From Sequoia sempervirens (Eukaryota; Streptophyta; Pinopsida; Cupressales; Cupressaceae), in the NCBI GenBank assembly GCA_007258455.2, contig VDFB02270651.1, positions 703,663,360 through 703,727,359 on the forward strand: a DNA stretch of 64,000 nucleotides, given 5' to 3'. Positions 63,301 through 64,000 of this stretch are shown piece after piece; position 1 is the first letter of the stretch, and the number at the start of each line of letters is the position of its first letter. The notes under the pieces were generated by a model that was not told the origin of the DNA, searched no databases, and worked only from the letters and a program-made list of their open reading frames with translations. A program made the position numbers and the translations under genes.

Positions 63301-64000
63301 CATGCATGATAAATATTCATCGTTGCTATTGGAATTGTGGTAGCTTGATATATAGAGTCTATTGATTCCATGGTTCAATTTGTATTATTTTGAAAAAAGA
63401 AGCCAACTAAGTAGAGTTATCAGCATTCTTCATAAATCATAAGAATTTGTTTAGTAAACTACCCATTTTGATGTCTTCTTGTAGTCTCAAATGTTATTTT
63501 GTATCATTGTTACATTGGTCTTGAGAGTGGTAGCTTAATATAGCTCCACAATACAAAATTTGGTTTACCTGTGCAGTGTAACAGTGGCATATTAAAAAAA
63601 TTCTTTGAAAGAACCAAAGGGTGACTACACAATTGAAGTGTATAAACACATATCTTTTTGTAATATCAGGATAATTTTTGAATCTTCCATGCATTGCTAA
63701 TCTAAAAGGAAAGGTCTTTTGCCTAATTTGTATGCAGCCATGCTTTTGACATTGTCAAAAAGAGAAAAACTTCCCTAATGATCCAAAGGCATGGCCAAGT
63801 AGTTAAAACTCTCCACATGAGAGAAGAGAGATGTTGGAGAGTACATCAAGTCAGTGAGAATAGAAGTGTAATGTGTTTTAGTTTGTATTACTCCTCTGTT
63901 TCTCTACAGATCTATGATAAATTCTTAGTTCAATGATGCAAAACAATTTTTTGAAAAAAGAAAGTTGTGTCATAGTCCTATTTCACAAAAATGAATGAAA
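63301..64000. other. No recognisable gene
   Basis: AT-rich sequence to the end of the window. No coding, RNA or repeat feature supported. Confidence 0.5.

Overview
The window looks like heterochromatic, transposon-packed DNA from a land plant with a very large genome. A gymnosperm is my best guess, an inference from LTRs of about 5 kb, deep nesting, AT-rich decayed elements and dispersed PPR-gene debris. No conserved housekeeping gene, rRNA or tRNA was recognised. Percent identities here are by-eye estimates.

Layout. Positions 1-6985 are the inverted copy of 22014-28993. Both arms carry the 3' end of a Copia-type element (internal frame, polypurine tract, 1.1-kb LTR), a LINE-derived fragment, and part of a 5-kb Ty3-type LTR. 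A 100-N gap (6986-7085) and a 0.8-kb pyrimidine-only tract follow. Positions 7860-11300 hold an array of palindromic PPR-derived repeats and a hAT-like GGTTCGGG end. Positions 12488-14707 (minus) hold a multi-exon gene of unknown function, copy 1. Positions 16356-47399 are a large-LTR retrotransposon with two LTRs of about 5 kb around a 0.6-kb core. Its second LTR is split by a nested stack: a LINE-type insertion with 16-bp target duplication (24890-45156), inside it a Copia-type element without pol (25278-42833, minus), and inside that a Ty3-type element without pol (29733-40032, minus). Positions 48091-53433 and 53534-58803 are two tandem copies of a 5.3-kb block separated by a second 100-N gap. 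Positions 58825-61299 (plus) hold copy 2 of the unknown gene, with PPR-derived and hAT-like sequence downstream.

How it fits together. Three LTR elements here keep replication signals (PBS, PPT, paired LTRs) but show no integrase, reverse transcriptase or protease motifs. They look like non-autonomous parasites of other elements' pol. Two carry unfamiliar open frames. The order of events reads from the nesting: 5-kb LTR element, then LINE, then Copia-type, then two later events, the inverted duplication of the left part and the Ty3-type insertion, whose mutual order is not fixed by this window.

The most interesting host-like item is the unknown two-copy gene family. The copies share a protein core, a matching 69-bp exon and phase-0 splicing, yet are strongly diverged, on opposite strands and about 45 kb apart. 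Both carry in-frame stops.
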